A stretch of DNA of 64,000 bases from PKWO01 sp036384915 (GTDB taxonomy: Bacteria; Pseudomonadota; Gammaproteobacteria; Burkholderiales; Burkholderiaceae_D), in assembly GCA_036384915.1 (NCBI GenBank), contig DASVLJ010000047.1, positions 23,632 to 87,631 of the forward strand, written 5' to 3'. Position 1 is the first letter of the stretch; each line of letters begins with the position of its first letter. The position numbers were made by a program, and so were the translations under genes. Shown here piece after piece: positions 35,901 through 50,900 of this stretch. A model generated the notes under the pieces. The model worked only from the letters and a program-made list of their open reading frames with translations, did no database searches and had not been told where the DNA came from.

Positions 35901-38900
35901 TTGAGAACCACGCGCAAGGTCTGGCCGACCGGGACGACGACCTTGTACAGGCGGCTCTGCCCCGTGGTCAGCGTGGTCTGGGTCGGCGTGCCCAGCGTAA
36001 GCGCGGGCACGGTCACGGCAATCGCGTTGCCTTCGGCCGATGCCACGTTGCTGTAGTTCAGTTCCCCGACGTTGTCGAAGATATCGGGACGCACAATGAC
36101 GTGCCAATCCCCCTCCGCCAGCGGCGGCAGGTTCGCGCTCAGGTTGCCGGTATAGGTGGCGCCGGCCGCCAGCGGGCCGTTCTGCCTGACCTTGCCGAGA
36201 AGGATCGCACCGGTCGTCCAGGTCGTGCCCTGCGAGAGGTAGACCGCGTCGGTCCAGGAACCGTTGGCGGCGTTGGAGGAGGTGTTGGTGACGGTGTAGC
36301 TGAGGTTGATGCTGTCGCCCACCTGCGCCGTGGTCGGCGCCGTGACCGATTGCACTACCAGGTCGGCCGGCGGCGGCGTCTGGATCAGGAGCGCGGCAGA
36401 CGCGGCCATGTTCTGCACTTGGTCGGCCGGCGTTTCGATGACGGCCGCGGCGCCGATGCCGTGCACGTTTGCCGGATTTGTCACCACCCACACATAGTAG
36501 GTGCCGGACAGGTTCTTCGGCGCGGTGAAGGTCAGCGTATTGCTGTACGTGCCGTTGGCCGACAGGCCGCCGTTGTGCGAGACGTAACCGAGATAGGTGT
36601 CCTGGTTAAGGTCGAGATTGTGCGGATCGCGCGAGAGATAGATCAGGTCGCTCCAACTGCCCTGGTCGGCCGGCGTCGCGCCGCCGTTGTTGGTAACCGT
36701 GTAGTTGACCGTGAAGGTCTGGCCCGCCGTGACGGTGACCGCGCTCGAGCCGGCCGATTCGCCGCTGGGGTCGGTCGGCGTGACGCCGATATTCGCCACT
36801 TGCAGGAAAGGCGGATCGAGCGGCAGGATGGGCAAGGCGATGTTGCCGACGTTGGTGCCTTCGTTCTTGAACGCCTGTACGCCTCCCATGCCGCTCGGAT
36901 CGTATTGATACAGCGTGTCGAGGCCGGCGCGGATGTCCGAGGGCGGCGGGTTGTCCCATGCCTTGGTCAGGTCCGTGCTGGCCTTGACGATCAGGTGGTA
37001 GTTGCCCGAAATCGAAGTCGGCAAAGTGACGACCGCCGAATTGGTATAGCTCTGGCCCGGCTGCAGGTAGGCGGGCTTGCCGTCGGCATCGGTAATCTGC
37101 ATCAGCTGCGCATAGGTCGGGTCGCCATTGCTGTCGTATTTGACCAAGGGGTCGTCGCCGGCCGCGATCGAGGTGCCATTCGACAAATACACGCCGTCAT
37201 ACCATTGCGACACGCGTGTTGCGCGGTTACCGGTGTTGGTGACGGTCCAGCTCACCGTCACGGTCTCGCCCGCCGTCGGGTTCGGATCGGAGACGGTGAT
37301 GTTGCCGACGGTAAGCGCCGCCTCCTTGTAAATGATGCCTATCGTTCCCTGGCCGATATTGTTGTTGGTATTGGTGCCTTCGTACACCACATTCTGGTAG
37401 TAGCTCGCCGACTGGTCGTTGCTCTGCCCGGTCAGTACTTGCGAAGCAGCGTGCCAGGCGCCCGGACCATAAGGGTAATTCGGGTCGTTGTTGGCGATGA
37501 CGTAAAGGTAGTAGGGCCCGTCCGTTCCGGCCGGCGGCGTGATCGACGCCGTCGCGGAATAGCTCTGCCCTGCGCCCAGGCCGCTGCTGTTGTCGTGTGT
37601 GACCGAAGCCAAGAAGGTGGCATGGTTGGGGTCGAAATACGGCAGCGCGCTGAAATAGACATTGTCGATCCAGCTCTTGGTGCCGCTCCAGACGGCCGCC
37701 CCCTTATTGGTCACCTGGTAGGTGATGGTCGTCGGTTCGCCCGAATCGTGCTCGGTGGCGGGCACGCTGATCGACGTGACTTGCAGGTCCGCCGGCGCGG
37801 GCGTGACTTGCGTGGCGGTCGCCATGGTGTTGTTGGCGAATGTTGCTTCAGGGAGCCGTGCCGCGCCGAGATCGCCGGTGTCGGTCTCGACCACCAGGTA
37901 TTGGCCGGAAACCGAGGGGCCAAGGTTCACCGTGTCCGACACGGTGTAGCTCTGGTTCAGGCCGAGCGACTGGTTCTCTGTGTATCGACCGATCAGCCAC
38001 TTGGTCGTGGCCCGGCTCGGGTCGGGATTGTTGGTCAGGTAGACATCGTCAATCCAGGTGCCGGCGGCCAGGGCACCCTGGTTTTGCACGGTGTAACTGA
38101 AGCTGTAGGGGCCGCCGGCGGCGGCCTGCGGCGGTGCGACCACGCCGGTGACCGCGAGGTCGGGCGGCACCGACCCGATCACGGACATCGCCGTGGCCTT
38201 GAAGTTGTCGCTGTTGAAGGTGTTCGGATCGTCCGGATTGACGTTGGTGCTCAATTCGGTTTGCGCGATGACGCCGGTCGGATTGGTCCATACCGTGATG
38301 TAGTACTGGCCGCTGGAGAGGTGGTCGGGCAGCGTCACTTGCATGCTGCCGTTATAGCCGTCGCCGGGGTTGAGCTTGCCGGTGTGCGTGGTCGTGCCGA
38401 GCAGGATGTCGCCTGCTCCGGGCTGCGGCTGGCCCTTGCTGGTGCAGAGCCAGACCGTATCGGTCCAGGATTCGTTGGTACTGCCGTCGGCCGCCGAGGT
38501 CGCCCCCGACCCCTTGTTGGTGACGGTGTAGCCGACGTTGATGGTCGAGCCATAGGTGGCTTGCGCCGGTGCGGTCACGTTGCTCGTGACGAGGTCAGCG
38601 AAGGGCACGCCATCGACCTGGAGGGCTTGCGTCGATACGCTGTCGGCGCCATTGGGCCATTCGTCGATGGCGCCGTTGGCGTCAGCCTGGACGATGACGT
38701 ATACCGTGCCGCTATAGCGCAGCGGCACGGTAAATGCCGGCGATTGGCTGTTGTAGCTGTCACCGGTGGCAAGCGCGGAGCCGTTAGGCACGCTGGCAAC
38801 GAGCACCGAGTTGGTATCGAGCCTGCCGTCGAGCGACAAATAGACGTTGTCGGTCCACTGTCCGGCAGCGACCGCCGGGCCGTTGTTGGCGACCGTGAAG

Positions 38901-41900
38901 TTGACCGACATATTGGTCCCGGCCGTCACCTCGGCCGGCACGCCGATGTTGCCGACTTCCAGAATGGGACGCGGCGTGATCTCGATTTCAGTCGGTGCCG
39001 CAGCCTGGGCCGTGTCGTTCGCGGCCGTCGCGCCGTATTCGTAGACGGACCGGTTGCTGTTGGTCGTGACCTGGATGGTATAGCTGCCGTCGATGTGCGG
39101 CGGTATGTTCACCTGTTGCGTGCGGGTATAGGTGATGCCGGGCGCGAGGTCCTGATCATAGGTAAACGTGCCGAGAGTGATCGCCGGCCCGCTGCCTGAG
39201 GTCGGAACCATGGAAATGGTATCCACCCACGGCCCGTTGGCCGCGCCCTGCCCCTGGTTCAGCACGGTCCACGAAAGGCTCATGGTGCCGCTTTCCTGCG
39301 CCGAAGCCGGCGCCGACACCGATTGCACCACGAGATCGGGCGAAAGCGAGAGCGTCACGGGAACGGCCAGGCCCGTCGCCAGCGCGTCGCCCGTGTGCGT
39401 GAATTCGTAGGGCGTGCCGCTGGCGGCGGCCCGGACGTTGACGTAATACGTACCCTGGATGCCTTGCGGCAGCGTCGCCGTCAGCGCCGCTTTGTAGGAT
39501 CCGCCGGCAATCAGCTGCCCGATGTGGTTGACCGAACCGAGTTGATAGGTGGTGCCCGTGCCGTCGGGGTTGGAACTGAGCCAGACGTCGTCGTTCCAGT
39601 TGGAGGTGCTGGTAAGGCCGATGCCGTTGTTGGCGACGGTCCAGTTGACGGTGATAGGCTGGCCGCTCATGGCATTGCTGCTGACAGTCACCGCCGACGT
39701 CGCAAGGTCGGCGTAGGGTTCCGGCATTACAGTCAGCGCTTGCGATACGACGTTGCCGGCGGTCTGGCCGTCCTGCCATACCGTGTTGCCGTAATTGGTG
39801 ACGACGAACAATTGCCCGCCCGCACTGAAGCCGAGCGGGAATTGCGCACTAAACGACCCGTTGTAGCCGGCGCCCGCCTGCAGGCCGCCGGTCTGGGTGT
39901 TCTTGGCCAGGACGATGTTGTCGCCGGCTCCCAGGACACCGCTGGCGGAGTACACCAATGCGTCGGTCCAGGCCGTAGTGCTGCCGACGCCGTCGCCGTT
40001 GTTGGTGACGGTGTAGGTGACGTCGATGTTGGCAGGGTTGCTGATGATTTGCGTCGGCGCGACGACGTTGCTGACAGTCAGGATTTCGTAGCTGTCCTGG
40101 GCAATGGCGATGTCGAGCGAGGCTGTGTTATTGGCTGTCGCGCCGTCTTCGTTGACGCTGTTGCCGGCGTTGCTGACGACGATCAGTTGGTAATTGCCGG
40201 AATCGGGTACCGGAATCTGGAAGTTCAACTGGCTCGCCACCGAGGCGCCCGCCGCCAGCCCGGTGTGGCTCACGGTTCCCAGCAGCAGGGAGTTGCTGTC
40301 GACTACGCCGTTTTGTGAGAGGTAGACCTTGTCGCTGAACGCGCTCGCGTCGGCACCGCCAAGGTTGCGTGTCATCCAGTTCAGCGTCGCGCTGCTTCCC
40401 CCTTGCAGGGTACCGCCGGCAACCAGCGTGTCGACGGCCAAATCGGGACTGATGACGGTGATGGCTTGCGTCGCGCTATTGCCGGCAGTGCTGCCCTCAT
40501 GCACCGTGCCGGCAGCATTGGCGACGACTTGCAACAGCCAATTCCCAGGCGGCACATTCGGCACCGTGACGCTGACTTGATTCGTCATCGAACCGCCGAT
40601 CGGAATCTGGCGGTTGCCGCCCTGGCTGGTCAGATAATAGGTTTGGCTCGGATCGTTGGCATTGACGAGCTGGAGATTTTCCTGTTCGTAGCTGTTCAAT
40701 GCCGCCGTGCCGTTGTTCGTGATCGTATAGCCGATCTGCACCGTGCTGCCGGCGACCCAGGTCGAGGGTGCCGTGATGCCGCCGACCGAGAGGCTAGGCA
40801 AGAGTTGCGGTAAGACCGTCAGCGGTGTCGCGGAGACGATGGTGTTGTCGGCCTGATGGCCCAGCTCGAACGTATTGTGGTCGATGTCGGTGCTGACGAT
40901 CACATAATAGGTCCCGACGGGAATAGCAGGCATCGAAAAACCGGCCGGAAGCGAGGCGGTATAGCTCCCCCCAATGGCAAGCGCACCGACATGCGTGACC
41001 GAACCGAGCGTGATGTAATTGGAGCCGAGCGTAGGCGTAGGCGACAGGTAGACCTGGTCGACCCAGCTCGACGCGTCCGACGGCATGGTGCCGTTGTTGG
41101 TGACGGTCCAGGAGATATTGACGGGCGACGCGATATTGGCCTGCGTCGGCATCTGCGTGATGGACGGCACCAGGTCGGTATAGGTCTGGACGATGTTGAA
41201 CGCGGGCGAAACGAAGGTGCTGTCGGCGCGCGTGTTCGGTTCCGCGACCGACTGGTTGAAGTCGCTGATCACGGCAAGTTTGTAAGAGCCGGTGATCCGG
41301 GCCGGAATCTGTACCACGACGTTTTGCGTGTAACTCGCGCCTATCGCGAGGGTGCTGGTCTGCGTATAGTTGCCGAGCACGATATCCTGCGCGCCGGAAC
41401 TTGTGTCCATCGGAATCAGGACCAGGCGATCGACCCAGGGAGCCGTCGCGGCCGCGTTACCGGTGTTCTTGACGGTCCAGCTGATCGTGGCCGGATTGCC
41501 GGCACTGGCACTGACGGGCACGCTCAGGCCATTGACGGTCAGGCCGCCTGCAGCGAGGTCGGCGTAAGCATGTTCGGTGGACGCAAATGCCCCGGTCGCC
41601 GTCACCGGGGTCGACAAGGGCGCCCCGGCGCTGTCGACTTCGAACACGCTGGTAGCGCCGCTGGTCTGGCTGTCAGCTGCGACCGTGATCACAAAGTTAC
41701 CCGTGCCGGCCAACCCGGCCGGGAGATTGAATTGCATGGAGCGTTGCACACCGGCACCCGCCGCGAGCGCCACCCCTGCCGTCGCGGGGAATGCCACGGC
41801 TGTATCGAGCACGACCGCACCCAAGCTACCGTCGGCATTTTTCCGCCGCACCGTAATGCGATCCTGGTAGCTCGAGGGAACCGCCACGCTGCCTTGGTTG

Positions 41901-44900
41901 ACGTCATTCCACACGACCGTGACGCGGTCGCCGTCTTGCGGCGTCGGCTGCAAGAGTCCGACGTTCTGCGCGACAATGGACGGTCCCACCACCAGCTGCT
42001 GCGTGGCCGTGTTGTCGCCGCTGATGGCGCCTTGGGCATTGTATTCGGCGATTTGGTGCGTCGAATCCACCGTGACGACGAGCTTGAAGGTTCCGATGCC
42101 GTTCAAGCCTGCGGGCCAGGCGAAGCTGGCCGAGCGCGCCGCCTGCGCGCCCGCCGCAATATCCTGATTCGTAAAGTTTTGGCTCACGTCGGCAACGACC
42201 GCCCCGGTGACGGTGTTGATCAGTTGCATGCGCTCGGTCCAATTGCCGACCGCGTCCGCCGTGCCGTTGTTGGCGGCATTCCAGTTGACCGTCACGTTTT
42301 CGCCCGCCTGCCACCCGCCGGACGGAGAGAGGCTCAGGCCGGACACCTGCAGATCCGGTGATGGCGCCAACACGCTGGTGAACGTGGACGTTGCCACGTT
42401 GTTGTTGAGCGCCACGCCGGATTCGTTCTGCGAGTTGTCGGAATCGGTCTCGACACTGACCTCGAGATTGCCGGCGCCTTGGCCGCCATTAGGCAGTTGG
42501 AGGACGACGCTGCGCGCCACGGACTGCCCCGGCTGGATCGGGCCATTGCCGACTGCCGCCTCGACATAGGGCACGTCGGCTTGCAGCACCACCGCGCCGG
42601 TAGCAGCGTTGCGCACCACGACGTGTTCCATGAAGTTGCCATTGGTGGCTTGAATCCCGCTGTTTTTCGTGCTCCAGTTGATCTGGATCGAGCCGCCCGA
42701 TTCAATGGGGCCGGAACCGCCGGCTGGGGTGACCGCGACATTGCTTACACCGAGGTCAACGGCGGAACTGTTGTTGCCCAGATCGATCACGACCGGTGTC
42801 GCGACCGGGTTCACATATGCCGTCAAGGTGTAGGGCAGCGGCTGATCTCCGCCGTTATCGTCGTACAGCGCAATCGTGTAATTGCCCGACATCGTGGCGA
42901 CGAATTGCGTGCTGTTCAGTTGCGATAGCAACCCGGATTCAACCTCCTGACCCGAGGGAGAGAATATCTGATAAAAGGCCGAGTAATTGTAGCCGTAGTA
43001 TCCGGTGTTGTAGTTGTACTGGTAATACTGCGCCGGCAGGTTTGGAACGGCGAAGAACAGGTTGTCACCCGCTTGCGCCGCGAGAGAATAGGTTTGTACT
43101 GCACCCGTTGGCTGTAGCTGCCCTTGCACCGGCTGGGCGTTCGTCAGCGCAGTAACGGCCGGCAACTCCTTGACCTGGAAGGAGAACGGCCCGCCGTTGG
43201 CGCTTGATGTGCTGGCGGTGACCGTATATTGGCCCGGCTCAAGCGTGACAGTCTGCGGTGCACTGGCCGTCAAATTGGTGGAATATTGCGAGGCTAGGCC
43301 ATAAGTTGAACCCGGCCCGGTCAATACAAAGTTGACGCCATTGCCGCTGCCTGGGCCGCCGACCAAGCCGTTGAACAGCACTTGCGTGGTCTGCGTAACA
43401 TCAAACGTATAGGATTGGCTGGTGGCAAGCGTGCTAAGCGTGCCGCTCACGACCTGGCCCAGCGCGATCGGGTTCGATACCGGCCCACCTTGGGTCAAGC
43501 CGATCGACCAGGTTCCGCTCGCATCGGAAGTGCTGTTGGATCCAAGCAGCAGATAAAGCGGTCCGGTTTGATTGACGGTCAGATATTGCGGTGCACTATA
43601 GTAATTGCCAGTCTGCAGCACCTGCCCGTACTGATTGACCAGGGTCCAGTTCCGCTGAGTGTAGTTCCCTGTGCCGCCCAGCGAGGCTAGATGCAACACA
43701 TCGCCGGCCGTCGCATCGATTTCATAGCCAACGGCGGCATAAGCCGGCAGCGTCGCCGTCACGGATTGGCCGTATTGCAGCAGCGGTAATTGCGAACCAT
43801 CCAATTGCCGCAAGGTGAAATTGTAGCTGCTGTTATATCCTCCCTGGGTCAGGCTGATGGTGTAGGTACCGGCCGGCAGCAAGGCCGGTTGGTTATAACC
43901 GTTCGCCACCACGGCCCCATTTTGGTCGGTAATCGTCGCCGCCTGGCTGTAGTAGCCGCCGTCGACGTCGTACCAATTCGGCGGTTCGTTACGGTCGAGG
44001 TCCCACAACCCCGGCTGCGTCAGCTGGAATTGGAAGGTTTGCGTCGTGCCGGCCGCGATGGAACCGGTGGCGCTGAACGTCGATGTGACAGGCGGCGTTG
44101 CGGTGCCGGAAGCCGTGCCCACCGTCGCCGAAATGTTGAAACTATTGTCGGTCGCGCCGGCAGCGGGATTGCTTGTGATCCGCAACAAGTAGGAACCCGC
44201 CTGAGGCAAGGTCGCGTTGAACGGACCGGTCGACGGATCCCAGCTCTGGTTGTAGCCGTTTGGTCCGACGATTTGAATCATGCCCGTTCCCGGCCAGGAT
44301 TGCGGTGTCAAGTTCAAAGCGTCGCCCGCTTGGGCGGCGAGGCTCCATAGCGACAGCGCATCTGCGCTTGCAGGCAACTGCAATGTCTGGGCCACGCCGC
44401 CGTCGCGTGCAAACTGCTGCTGCGCCGGTACCTGCGCCGCGGTAAACTGGAAGCTGGCGCCGTCCGAAGCATCGCTATTGGCATCGACCCGGATTGCATA
44501 CTGGCCCGCCGGCAAATAGACGTCCATCGTGCCGCCGGGAGGATTCGCGCCGAGACCCGATGCACTCCTCAACACCGTTCCATTGGGCGCGACGATGTCG
44601 AATTCGACCGAGGAACTCGACGCCGTCATCTCCTGCAACTCCACCCAGCCGGCTTGGTTTTGCGTGAAGCCGTAGCTCAGCTGGTCCTGGCGTGTGGCAA
44701 GGGTGGCTGAATTGGTGTTCCCCCACGACAGCGGCGTCGAGGAAACGACCGGTTGCTGCAATGTCGCGGTAAATGCGGTCGGCGTGGCGCTTGCAGTAGA
44801 GGGATTCTGGCTGACGAGCAGATACACCGGTCCTACCTCTGGCGCGACGAAACTGCCGGACTGGCTGTAATACGTGCCATTCGTTCCGGCAAGCAGGCGT

Positions 44901-47900
44901 CCGGCTTCATCGACCAGAATGTAGTTCAATGCGTCGTTGTAGTCGGACCCGACAGGGGTGCTGAAATCGAGGTTGTAGGTAGCCCCGGGTATCGTGTCGA
45001 GTTTGTAAATGCCGGCCGCGCCGTTGGCCGGCGCGACGCCCGAGATCGCGCTGCCGCTGCCGGCGTCGGTCGCTGCCGCTTGCATATCCTGCACGCTGAA
45101 GGCGAAGTTGGGCATGGTCGAGCCCGAGCCGCTGACGCTGACGGTATAGGTACCCGCGGCCAGTCTCTGCACGTCGTCGCCGGTGCTAAGACCGGACCCG
45201 AGATTGACGATGACCCTATCCGGGCTGGAGAGCAACAGGTTTGCGCTGCCGCCGAGCGGATCGAACAACACCGTCGTCGGCTGGGTCAAGGTGAACTGGT
45301 ATTGATCGATCGCCCCCGGAGACGACAAGGTGCCGGAAACCACGGAGCCGAGATTGAAGGTGCTGCTGGTGTTTTGTATCGGCGTGACGGTCAATGTGCT
45401 CGTATCCGGCCCCGTATCGTTGCTACCTCCGACGAGGTACAGCACATAGGTTCCGTCCGAAGGCAGCGTCACCTTCCGCGAATCGTCGTAGGTGTAGTAG
45501 TAGCCGCCGGAATCGACGTTGTCGCCGTTGGCCTTCATCAGGTACCAGCTCTGCGAAACCGAATTGCCGCTCACCCAACGCGGATCGATCAGTATCTGCT
45601 GCCCCGCGGTTCCTGTGAATTGAAATGCACTACCCTGGTTGCCTTGGGCCATCGACACTTGAGTCGCTGTTCCCAAAGTCAGGCTCGGCAACGCCGCCAG
45701 CGGCGAAGTCGAGATGCTGAAATTACCGGGGGCAAGCTGGGTCGGCGTGAAAGTCAGCGTGTATGTTCCTGCTGCCAATTCATACATCTGATGAACCGAC
45801 ACGGCTCCCCTCCAGCCCGGCCACAAAACCGAGGACGAACCGCCTGCCTGATTCAAGGTAACGGCGTAAGAGCCGCCTTGGATATTAAGCCAAACGTCGG
45901 TCGGGTCGGTTAGCGTGAAGGTGTATTGCGATTGGTCTGCCGGGGTGCCAAGCGTGCCGCTGGCGGACGTACCGATGGTATACGCGGTATTCGAGGTTTG
46001 CCCGGCCGAGGCGTTGAAGGTGATGGACGTTCCCGATAGCGGCGAATCGTAGGAGACCGCGCTCATCATCACAGTATAGGTTCCAGCGGTCGCGGCATTG
46101 ATCACAAATCCGTTGGCCTGCGACCACCAGCCGCCGCCGAGCGTGCCATTGGTTACGACCTTGCCGTTCGGATCAAGCACCTGATAAAAAATGCCGTCGC
46201 CGTAAGCCGGTATCGAGCTCGCCTGCACCCACTCGGACTGCCCGGCCGCGAGCGTCAGTTGAAGCTGCTGATCGGGCAGACCATTGTTGAATTTGACGGT
46301 CGGGTTCGTAGCCAAGTCGGTCGCCGTGCTCACGACCCCTGCTGTAAACGAGTAGGCAATCGGTGCCGTGCCGGACCACCAGTTAAAGCTGCCAGTCACT
46401 TCAAGCGTGTAGGTTCCCGCCGCTAGCGCGTAACTGTGCGTTCCCGCGCCGTACAGATTGAAATAGTCGACGGATCGGCCGGTCGCGTCGAGCAGTTGGT
46501 AGTTGACGTTTCCGCTCTGGTTGCTCAGCCATAGCTCTTCCGGAGAATCGACGGTAATCGTGTAGTTTGCGCTGGGCGAATTGCTGAAGACCACGCCTTG
46601 CGTCGCCGCACCGAGCGCTAGCGGCTGCGGCGCAGCCGACGACTGCAGCAGGTTGAAGTCTATCGTGGCACTGGCACTAGCCTGCGACGAATTTCGTGAC
46701 ACGATCAAAAGATACTGGCCATCCAGCGCCACATTGCCGAATTGGCTGAAACTGTTCTGGCCGGGAGACGCCTGGCCCAGGAATTGTCCGGAAGGCGAAT
46801 ACAGGCTGTAGGTCAGTCCGGGCGTAGCACCGGAAAGGTTGTTGAGCCAGATCGCAGCCCCGCTTTGCAGCGTGAGGTCGAACATGGCGAATTTCTGGCC
46901 CGCGCTCAAGGTCTGCGTCGCGGCGGTACCGGCCGTAATGGCAGTGGCTTGCGCCGGGTCGGCAACAGTAAATTGCGCCGGACCGGAACCGTCGAAGAAG
47001 GTCAATTGATAGTTGCCGGCCACCAACCGGTTCACCACCAAACCGCTGTTGATGTACCCCGTAATGACGCCGCTTGGTCCGGTCAAGCGATACTGGCTGT
47101 AATTGCCGCTCTGCCATTCGATCGCCACCAGCCCGTCATTGGCGACTGTGAAGCTGTAATTGAGCGCGGGCGCGACCCAATCGACTTCGCTGTTGGGTTG
47201 GATGGCCTGAAGGGTGTCGACGGCGCCGCCGGCGGACGTCAGCGTCAGCGCATCACTGCCCGATGTATCTTGATCGGCGACCCTGGTCACGCAGGCGTAG
47301 ATCGGACCGGCGCTTCCGCTAGTGAAGCTGCCGCCGTTCAGGCTCGAGGAAACCTGCAGATTGCCCTCTGCATCGTAGAGCGCGACCGAGAAATCGGTGT
47401 TGTTCGCGGCAGCTATCGCCGCGGTGATCGAGGCGCCGCTCAGGGCGTCGAGGCTGAACCAGCTTTGCTGGCCTACCGTCATGCCGCTCAGATTCGCTGT
47501 GGCATTGCCATCCAGCGATTGCGCCGCGGACAATGGGGTCAGCATGACCGTCGCGTTTCCAGCGGCATTAGCCTGATTGTCGAGCGTAAGCGTATATTGG
47601 CCGGCCGCGAGGAAAAGCGGGTTGTCCTGCCCTGACATGGAAGCCGCATCGTTCCAGCTCAAGACCTGACCCTGCGGCCCGGTGAGCGCGGCAGAGATCC
47701 CGAGACCCGCAGAGAGCGCCTGCACATTCCACAATCCGCTTTGCGGTACCGTGAAGGTCTGCGTGGCGACCTGGTTGCCGGAGGTAAATGCAGTAGTAAG
47801 CGTCGAAGCGCCGGAGGTACTGAGGGTTCCAGCATCGAGCGTCAGCGGGGTAGCCGCCGGAACTGGCGGAAGCACATCGGCGGTGAAATTGACCGTTCCG

Positions 47901-50900
47901 GCAGTCGCCGCGGTATTGTTGATGGCGACGTAGTAGGTGCCGCCCTGCCGCGCGATAAATCCGCCGGCAGCGCCGACGTCGCCCTGGTAAGCGATATTGC
48001 CGTTGTCGTCAAATACTGTGTAGCTGCCGCTTGTGCCGGCGGCTCCCGGCGTCCAGGTCAGTTCGTCACCGGCGCCGAGACTGACGCTGTAATAGCTGGC
48101 CACGCTGTTGGCCGCAAGCTGGATTGCCTGCGCACTCCCCGTCTGCAATGCTGGAATGGTGCTGGCATCGACCAGCATGAAGCCGAACGCCTGTGGGTTG
48201 TTGTAGCCGCTCGTGACAATGTAGTCGCCGGCTGGCAGCGTCCAGATGCCGTTACCGTTACCCTGCACCGGCTGCCAACCGTTGTAGTTCTCATCAATCT
48301 GGAGATTGCCGCCGCCGGGTGGATTGGTTTCGAGGACCAGCGTTGTCGGTTGTGTCAGGTTGAGATTGTAAGAGTATGAGGTCGCTGCCTGATCAATCCA
48401 TTGCCCCGGTGTGATCGTACCGCTGCCGCCGGCTTGCGGCGCATTGTCGGTACGCGTCGACGTTACTGTCAGGTCGCCGCTTGCACTGGTCTGGGTCAAT
48501 ATTACCGTCACCGGCCCGGTGAGATAGTCCTGCTGGAAGGTTATGACGTCGTCACCCGTGCCTGGGTCGATCTCGCTGCTGGCGTTGAGCGAATTGCCCG
48601 CTTGGTCGTAGACGTTGACGTTATACCGTACCGCGCCGGTGGGCGCAGCGACGTCAAGCGAAAATTGGCTGAACGGATTCGAGTCGAGCGTCAGCGCCAC
48701 GCTCTGGTTTGCGTCAATCTGGCCGAGGTCGGTGGCTTGGCCCGGCTGGAGCTGGAACGTCTGGAGCGGGGTGAAATCGACCTGGGCGGATGCCGCGCCG
48801 CGGAATGCCAACATCGAGAAGGTATAGCTGCCGGCGGCGAGATACACCTGTTGGATGCCGAAAGGTCCGCCGCTTGCGTTCGTCCCGCCGATGGACCAGG
48901 AACATTCCTCCAGGTATTGCGCCCCTTGGTTCGCGATGACGCCGACGGAGTACCAGCCGGGCTGCGTGACATTGAGCGTGTCGCTCCCGTTGCCATTTGA
49001 ATCCACGGGGAAGCTGAGGACGGATTGTTGCGTGGCGTCAAGGGTCAGCGGGGCGGCCGGCGGCACGATCGTGGCGCTTAACTGGGCCGTGACCCCTTGA
49101 GAGCCGGACAATTCAATGAGGTAAGTACCACTTTGCTGCGCGACGAAATTGCTCAAGTCCCCGACCGACCAGTCGTATATCTGCTCCTGCCCCGAGGGAT
49201 CGAACAGCGAGTAGGTCATATAGCCCGTTACTCCCGTCCCGCTCAAGGACAGGGTGTCGCCGGCATTGAGCTTGACGCTATAGTAGGTGCCGATTCCGTA
49301 GCCGGAAACCTGCACCGCCTGGGCCGCGTCCGTCGCAATTGCGGGGACATCCTGGAAACGGGTGAACTGGAAACCGAAACCGTCCTGCGCCTGTTGGTCG
49401 CCCTGCATGTAAAGCGTGTAAGACCCGGCGCCAAGTGTCCACGCGGTCAGATTGGATTGTAAAGGGGGCACGGTTTGTCCGGCCGCATTCATGAGGACCG
49501 CGTTGCTCCAGCTGGTCGCCGAATCGGCGCTCAGGAAATAGGTGCCGTCTTGCGCAACATTGATCTGGTAGGCATAGATGCCCGTGCCGGGCTGCGTCAC
49601 CGGCTGTCCCGACGTAAATGAAGCGCCGGCGATCACGCCCGCGGTCGAAACGGCGTTCACGCTGAGATCGGTGGTTGCGGCGCCGGAATTCGCCGTCACC
49701 ACGACATAAAGCGGGCCGTCGCTGTAGCCTTGCCTGAACGAGACGATGTTGTCGCCCGTGGTGGGGTCGGTTTGGGAAGACCGCGAGATCGGATTGCCGA
49801 ACTGATCGTAGACCTGAACGCTGTAGTCTTGCTGACCACTGGAAGAAGCGAAAGCAAGCGATAATTGATCCAACGGATTCGCGGCGAGCTGGAAAGCCAC
49901 CGAAGCACCTGCCGCCAGTTGCCCGAGATCGCTAATCTGGCCCGGCGTTACCGTGGCCACCGTGGGGTCGCTACGCGTCGCCGTCACGGATAAGTCCGAA
50001 ATGTCCGGCTGGGATGAGTTGGCCGTCAACACCACGAACACCGGACCGGCCGAGGCATTCTGCGAAAAGCTGATCTGCTGCGAAGTCGGGCTAGTGGAAT
50101 TGCTGGAATACACGTCCAGCGGATTGCCTGCCTGATCGTAGACGTTCACCGAGTAGGCAGGCGTGACGCTTTGATCGGCCCCTTCGGTGAGGTTCAAGTC
50201 GAGTGTGAACTGGCTCAGCGCAGCCGAATCAAGTTCGACAGCCACCGACTGTCCGGCCATCAGTCCACCGAGGTCGAGCAGCGAACCGCTCTGACCTTGA
50301 ATCGTCGTCACAGGGGCAAAAGCGATGTTGGCCGTTGCGTTGCCGCTTGCTCCCTGCCAATTGCTCACTGCAAAAGTATAAGTACCCGGGGCAAGATAGG
50401 CTCCGACCGGATTCTGATTCTGGAAACTGCCTTGGGCCACAGGCGTATTCGACCCGGCCGCCGACAGCGACCACGTGGCTGCAGCCGCTTGCCAACCTGG
50501 CCACTGCGCCTGGGCCGACCACCAGCCACCCTGTGTGACGACGATGGGAGCGCTTTGCCCGCTGCCTGTCCCGACACTGACTGCGACATTGCTGTTCGGC
50601 ACGGAGGTGATGCTGAAGTTGTCCGTTGCCGCCTGGGTTGATAGGTTCGGGTCACGGTATACGACCACGTAGTAGGTTCCGCTCTGGTCAGCCGACCAGA
50701 TTGACCCACTGCCGTTGGCAGCGTCGCCGGCATCGACCTGCCGGCCTGCTGCATCATAGACGCCGTAACCCATACCCGCCGAGGCATCGGCCAATCCGTT
50801 GAATTGGTATTGCTGGCCGGCCTTGGCGCTAAACGTAAACATCGACAGCGACTGCCCCGCGCCGAACGTGCTCTCCACATGTTGGCCTACGGAGACGGCG

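Noticed and set aside
35123..39199. 1,358-codon plus-strand ORF (and similar ones at 25358-27259, 30851-33199, 22172-23278)
   Set aside because: Antisense shadows of the giant gene, with Arg/Val/Gly/Asp-biased composition, no motifs and no ribosome-binding sites.
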